From assembly GCF_016107655.1 (NCBI RefSeq), contig NZ_JABASX010000004.1:186001-250000 (forward strand): a stretch of DNA of 64,000 bases, written 5' to 3'. The stretch is from Brevibacterium antiquum (GTDB lineage: Bacteria; Actinomycetota; Actinomycetes; Actinomycetales; Brevibacteriaceae). Below, piece after piece: positions 60,223 to 64,000 of the stretch. Positions within the stretch are counted from its first letter, which is position 1, and each line of letters begins with the position of its first letter. Under the pieces are notes generated by a model. It ran no database searches and was not told the origin of the DNA. It was given only the letters and a program-made list of their open reading frames with translations. Made by a program: the position numbers and the translations under genes.

Positions 60223-61995
60223 GTGTCAGAAAAACTAGAAATAGTCGACATAAAGTGGGAGCGGGTCAACGTCACCTACATTGTCGAGTTCACTGGTGAC
60301 GAGGTGGAGGCCTTCTACCTCACGTCAAACGCGAACCCCGGTGAGAAGCTGTATCCCGTTGCATTCGAGCGAGTAGACTCCACTCGATATGAGTTGACGA
60401 TCAACGTCACGCTGTTTAATCGTCGAGGTCAAGTGCCCAATGGAACCTACTTCCTTGTAGCATTGACAGGTGTGGATCTTCACCCCGCGAATTTCCCACT
60501 GGCCAATGTAGGCGAGCTGGATGAACACTCTAGAGCCTTCGTCTACAACAAGAATCTTTCTGCATACACTGTGACATTCGGAGTCTCGGACAACGATGGT
60601 GCACCATATTTTCTGATGCGCACTTATTCGTTCGGTCGTTCCGCAGGGAAGCCGTCGTCGACACGTGCTCGAATGAAATCAAAGTTGAAATCGAAATGGG
60701 TCAAGGCCAAACGTAAGACATTGCGTGGCGTATTCGCTGTAGCCGCCAAGACGCGACCTGCCGAGGGAAACAACGTTCTGTTCGCTTCCGAGGCGCGACC
60801 GAACATGCAGGGCAATCTGAAAGCAGTCCACGACAGGATGCTTGAACGTGGTCTCGATCAGGACTTCAACTTCGGCTATTCATTCCGAACCGGCCGGACC
60901 AGCTCGCGACAGAATGCGCTCAACCTCGCCTGGCAGATGGGCAAAGCGAACACCATTCTCATCGACGATTACTTTGCCATCTTGAAAGATCTCGGAGATC
61001 GAAACAAGCAGAAGATCATCCAGCTGTGGCATGCCGGTAGCGGATTCAAATCGGTTGGATACAGCCGTTTCGGGCAGTACGGGTCACCGAATCTCCGTAA
61101 CGCGCACCGCCTGTATTCCTACGCAATCTGCGGGTCACAGCATCTGCGTGACGTATACAGTGAGGCATTCGGCATCGAGAGGGAGGCCGTCGTGGCGACA
61201 GGCCTGCCCCGAATCGATGGATTCCTCCGAGAGGGCCGAGCCGACGAAATCCTCCCGGAATTTGAGGCTGAATTTCCGGATTCCCGAGGCAAACGGAAGA
61301 TCCTCCTTGCTCCGACATTTCGCGGACGGGGCTCGGGCGATGCCCACTACGATTACGAGGAGATTGACTTCCCCGCCCTCTACGAGGCATGTGGTCAAGA
61401 CACCGTCGTCCTATTCCGCCAGCACCACTTCATTCCAGAACCGGCCCCAATTCCTTCTGAATTCAGTGATCGGCTCATCGACGTCGCTTCGTTCCCAGAT
61501 ACCAACGACCTGTTGCTGATCTCAGACGTTCTTGTCACGGACTACTCCTCAGTCATCTACGAGTATTCGCTGCTGGAACGTCCGATGATCTTCTTTGCCT
61601 ACGACCTTGAGACGTATTCGGCGACGCGGGGTATGCACAGGGCATACGAGGAGGCGGCTCCTGGAAGTATTGCCACGACGTTCGACGAATTGGTCGCGCT
61701 GATGAGAGAACCTGAACTGAGTGTCGAGAAGGCGAAGGAGTTCGTGCGGGAGAACTTCGATCACGTCGACACAAACAACTCAGATAGAGTTATTGACACT
61801 CTGGTTCTTGCTGATCCGATAGTCGAGTTCGCTTCCGATGGTCCGATCAGCTACGACGATCTGAGAGATCGTGATCTCGAAGAAGATCCGGAGCATGATG
61901 CAGAAGAGCACCTAGCAACTCCTGCCGATGATGATGCAACTGCTGTGGCCGGTGTAGAAGAAAATAAGGAGAACCAATGGCAAATATCGCGGTAG
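60223..61995 (+). CDS. TagF-like polyol-phosphate polymerase
   Basis: A 590-residue CDP-glycerol/ribitol glycerophosphotransferase. Residues 1-170 are a beta-rich N-terminal domain. Next is a basic linker (RMKSKLKSKWVKAKRK), then the GT-B catalytic part with IIQLWHAGSGFKSVGYSRFG, ATGLPRIDGFLRE, KILLAPTFRGRG and the donor site LVTDYSSVIYEYSLLERPMI. The usual HP-type motif appears as FRQHHFIPEP. The last 50 residues form an acidic tail (DDLRDRDLEEDPEHDAEEH). GTG behind AAGGGGA is the start. It overlaps the cytidylyltransferase gene by 19 nt, so that enzyme's CDP-polyol is the likely donor. Confidence 0.9.
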   Translation: MSEKLEIVDIKWERVNVTYIVEFTGDEVEAFYLTSNANPGEKLYPVAFERVDSTRYELTINVTLFNRRGQVPNGTYFLVALTGVDLHPANFPLANVGELDEHSRAFVYNKNLSAYTVTFGVSDNDGAPYFLMRTYSFGRSAGKPSSTRARMKSKLKSKWVKAKRKTLRGVFAVAAKTRPAEGNNVLFASEARPNMQGNLKAVHDRMLERGLDQDFNFGYSFRTGRTSSRQNALNLAWQMGKANTILIDDYFAILKDLGDRNKQKIIQLWHAGSGFKSVGYSRFGQYGSPNLRNAHRLYSYAICGSQHLRDVYSEAFGIEREAVVATGLPRIDGFLREGRADEILPEFEAEFPDSRGKRKILLAPTFRGRGSGDAHYDYEEIDFPALYEACGQDTVVLFRQHHFIPEPAPIPSEFSDRLIDVASFPDTNDLLLISDVLVTDYSSVIYEYSLLERPMIFFAYDLETYSATRGMHRAYEEAAPGSIATTFDELVALMREPELSVEKAKEFVRENFDHVDTNNSDRVIDTLVLADPIVEFASDGPISYDDLRDRDLEEDPEHDAEEHLATPADDDATAVAGVEENKENQWQISR

Positions 61996-62699
61996 TCTTC
62001 GCCGGAGGAGTTGGAGCCAGGATGGCTCACAGTTCCAGGCCCAAGCAGTTTTTGGAGATTCACGGTCGCCCTGTAATCGTCCACACGCTGGATGTCTTTC
62101 AGCAGCATCCAGAAATCGACGCCATAGCTGTTGCGATCCTTCCGCAGTTTCGAGAGCAGCTGGAGCGGTTGGTCAATCGATACGAGCTCGATAAGGTCAA
62201 ATGGATCGTTGACGGCGGATCGACGGGCCAGGAGTCCAGACACAATGCGCTGAAGGTCGTCGCTGAGAGCAACGATCCGGATAGCCTCGTCCTCATCCAC
62301 GATGGAGTTCGTCCGCTCATCGACGCAGACCTCGTCACTCGCAACATTGAGAGCGCACTCGAGTTCGGGTCCGCTATCACTTGCACCAAAATGACCGAGA
62401 CTGTTGTGGTTGAAGAGGGGGCCGGCATCAAGGATGTCATCCCCCGCGATCCGCTCTGGACAGCGCAAGCGCCCCAGACTTTCCGACTGAAAGACGCACT
62501 TGCCGGATACGATCGTGCCGTCGCCGAAGGCGAACACGACTCTATTGATACGTGCACTCTTCTGCATGGCTTCGGCTACGACGTCCATCGGGTTGAGGGC
62601 CCACGTACGAATATCAAGATCACGACGGCTTCCGACTACTATGTGTGCCGGACATTCCTGACGCTCATAGAGGATCGGGAGGCATTTGGTGGCGAATGA
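61977..62699 (+). CDS. TarI/IspD-family cytidylyltransferase
   Basis: A 240-residue CTP-dependent transferase. VVFAGGVGARMAHSSRPKQF is the CTP loop, VLIHDGVRPLIDADLV the central motif and WTAQAPQTFRL the substrate loop. These fit ribitol-5-phosphate cytidylyltransferase (TarI) better than housekeeping IspD, because it is co-transcribed with a TagF-like polymerase and a dehydrogenase/epimerase. AAGGAG lies upstream of the ATG. The polyol may be ribitol, or mannitol as in the walls of some Brevibacterium; the sequence does not settle this. Confidence 0.85.
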   Translation: MANIAVVFAGGVGARMAHSSRPKQFLEIHGRPVIVHTLDVFQQHPEIDAIAVAILPQFREQLERLVNRYELDKVKWIVDGGSTGQESRHNALKVVAESNDPDSLVLIHDGVRPLIDADLVTRNIESALEFGSAITCTKMTETVVVEEGAGIKDVIPRDPLWTAQAPQTFRLKDALAGYDRAVAEGEHDSIDTCTLLHGFGYDVHRVEGPRTNIKITTASDYYVCRTFLTLIEDREAFGGE

Positions 62700-63759
62700 C
62701 GTTGCGCTCTTTGACTCACCAGTATTCCAGGAAGACGTTCAGCAGATCGTCCGGGAGCCTCTGCCGTGGGAAGCGTACCGCGGTCAGAACGTCCTCGTGA
62801 CTGGTGCTTCTGGGATGATCCCGTTATATATCGTCGGGGTGCTCCTGGCGGCAAATGACGAGCACGGACTCGGAATGCATATTTCAGGCATGGTGCGCAA
62901 CGTCGCCAAGGCTGAGCGTCGACTCAGCGGGGCGCTTGCGCGAACAGATTTCACGTTAGTCGATGGCGACGTAGCTGAGCCAATGGAATTCGACCGGAAT
63001 TTCAACACCGTATTTCACGGAGCCTCTCCCGCCCGGCCTGTACTGCACAACGGCTCTCCCGTTACAACACTCAAAGCCAATACGTTGGGAACGATCAACC
63101 TTCTGGACAGTCTGGTCGCTGCAGGCGGAGGTTCCTTCGTCCTCCTGTCATCGTCGGAAGTGTACGGCTCCGTATCGGGAGTTGATCTCATCCAGGAAGA
63201 TTCAGTCGGGGAGCTGCAGCACTTCGCACCGCGGGCGAGTTATTCAGAAGGCAAGCGGATTGCTGAAACAGCACTAGCCGCATATTCCGCAGAATTCAGT
63301 ATTCGACCGTTGACTATTCGATTCGGTCATATCTATGGGCCTGGGATGGCTCTTGACGACGGTCGCGTACAAGCGGATTTCCTGGCCGACGTCGTTCGCG
63401 GACGCGACATCAAGATGATGAGCGCGGGCGCCCCTACACGGACGTATACCTATGTGGCAGATGCGGTGCTCGGGCTCTTCTACGCACATCTGATTGGCAG
63501 CGATTCCGTCTACAACGTGGCCGATCCTCAAGGCAACGTGAGTATTCGACAGCTCGCTCAGAAGTTTGCTTCTGCGCGACCGGAGCGCGGCCTGAAATTG
63601 GCATTCGCCAATGAGGCTGATAGTGGAGCATATTCGCCCGTCGCTTCTTTAGGGTTGGCCTCTGACCGAATTCAGTCTTTGGGGTGGGCCGCGAAAACGA
63701 ATCTCGAATCCGGCGTATCGCGTGCAATCAGATCTTTTGAACAGGGACCGTTAATCTAG
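62689..63759 (+). CDS. NAD-dependent epimerase/dehydratase
   Basis: A 356-residue extended SDR. NVLVTGASGMIPLYIVGVLL binds the cofactor (the third Gly of GxxGxxG is Pro, a variant known in this family), SSSEVYGSVSG follows, and the catalytic Tyr/Lys are in RASYSEGKRIAE. FGHIYGPGM and PTRTYTYVADAV are the substrate-side motifs. GTG with GGGAGG 6 nt upstream was chosen. It overlaps the cytidylyltransferase gene by 11 nt, so it probably shapes the sugar or polyol part of the same pathway. It is not of the TarJ (alcohol dehydrogenase) type. Confidence 0.85.
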   Translation: MANDVALFDSPVFQEDVQQIVREPLPWEAYRGQNVLVTGASGMIPLYIVGVLLAANDEHGLGMHISGMVRNVAKAERRLSGALARTDFTLVDGDVAEPMEFDRNFNTVFHGASPARPVLHNGSPVTTLKANTLGTINLLDSLVAAGGGSFVLLSSSEVYGSVSGVDLIQEDSVGELQHFAPRASYSEGKRIAETALAAYSAEFSIRPLTIRFGHIYGPGMALDDGRVQADFLADVVRGRDIKMMSAGAPTRTYTYVADAVLGLFYAHLIGSDSVYNVADPQGNVSIRQLAQKFASARPERGLKLAFANEADSGAYSPVASLGLASDRIQSLGWAAKTNLESGVSRAIRSFEQGPLI

Positions 63760-63848
63760 CCGTACACGTGCATTCCTGCGGCAGATCAAGTCCCCGAAGA
63801 ATGCGGAGCAGTGACGATGCGTGCGCCGACTCTACGAATAGAGCAGAA

Positions 63849-64000
63849 GTGAAGAAGACTCGAATCCTTCTATTGACCAATAGAGACTCAGACAACGTAG
63901 GCGATCAAATAATTGAGGCCTCAGTCGTCAGCCTGTTGAAGACTGTCGCAACGAATTTGCGCCTCGACGAGGACTCTTTTGAAATATCGAGTCGTGCGGC
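63849..64000 (+). CDS. Polysaccharide pyruvyltransferase, 3' end outside window
   Basis: The first 50 codons of a protein starting MKKTRILLLTNRDSDNVGDQ and continuing IIEASVVSLLKTVATNL. The LLLTNRDSDNVGDQII opening is typical of polysaccharide pyruvyltransferases, where it forms the first strand and the NxGDxxI loop. It starts with GTG 89 nt after the epimerase gene. It would be the second pyruvyltransferase of the locus. The rest is beyond the window, so the family call rests on the N-terminus only. Confidence 0.7.
   Translation, partial: MKKTRILLLTNRDSDNVGDQIIEASVVSLLKTVATNLRLDEDSFEISSRA

Noticed and set aside
1..64000. CRISPR array, insertion sequence, integrase or prophage
   Set aside because: No spaced direct repeats of CRISPR size, no transposase or integrase motifs and no tRNA-linked attachment site were seen on either strand.

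Overview
The window reads as chromosomal DNA of a high-GC actinobacterium, most likely Brevibacterium (linens/aurantiacum group). The best evidence is an aromatic-carotenoid locus of Brevibacterium type: a heterodimeric lycopene cyclase (crtYc and crtYd), a crtU desaturase/methyltransferase, a P450, crtE, crtB and crtI. Coding density is high, genes often overlap by ATGA, and many start codons lie 6-8 nt behind a -10 box with no Shine-Dalgarno, which points to leaderless transcripts.

Layout. 1-10.7 kb: carotenoid locus. The crtB-crtI pair runs rightwards (crtB is cut by the window edge). It converges on a leftward operon: idi remnant, crtE, P450, crtYc, crtYd, crtU, tspO, photolyase, a small SDR, and a 56-residue KOW-like protein whose 3' end overlaps that of crtI. 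A MarR regulator diverges from this operon. 10.8-12.5 kb: a stress-protein-like gene and an aldo/keto reductase. 12.5-19.5 kb: seven tightly overlapping leftward genes (GT2, DUF2064, methyltransferase, sulfite-oxidase-like molybdoenzyme with cytochrome b-like membrane part, membrane protein, MTA phosphorylase, epimerase with zinc-ribbon insert). They diverge from a polytopic GT-C-like gene across a 31-bp promoter/operator. 19.5-25.8 kb: a wrecked quinone oxidoreductase, then xdhC facing a mocA/paoCBA-like aldehyde oxidoreductase operon. 26-31.5 kb: dicarboxylate symporter, CsbD protein, MHS-family transporter, CYP152-like P450, Ku. 31.6-42.8 kb: LigD, a stress-type run (small acidic protein, two SDRs, DUF6480 protein, FAD reductase), flavin-reductase-like protein, a chaB frame with an in-frame stop, an XRE-cupin regulator, malate dehydrogenase, secreted GDPD and a PepSY lipoprotein.

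43.2-64 kb: a cell-wall glycopolymer (teichoic acid type) locus. It holds two related GT-B glycosyltransferases, three TagB/TagF-type polymerases, a TagD cytidylyltransferase, a TarI/IspD-type cytidylyltransferase with a partner dehydrogenase/epimerase, a CDP-alcohol phosphotransferase, a GT2, two O-acyltransferases, one pyruvyltransferase fused to a GT8-like domain, and the start of a second pyruvyltransferase; corA is embedded in it. Together these could build, glycosylate, acylate and pyruvylate a polyol-phosphate polymer. Brevibacterium walls are known for mannitol- and glycerol-phosphate teichoic acids with pyruvate ketals, so this is the best candidate here for an incompletely described system.

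Several decayed genes are visible (idi, quinone oxidoreductase, chaB, a GDPD fragment, a TagF-like N-terminal fragment). I saw no rRNA, tRNA, CRISPR array, insertion sequence or phage module. All calls come from reading the sequence; no database search was made.
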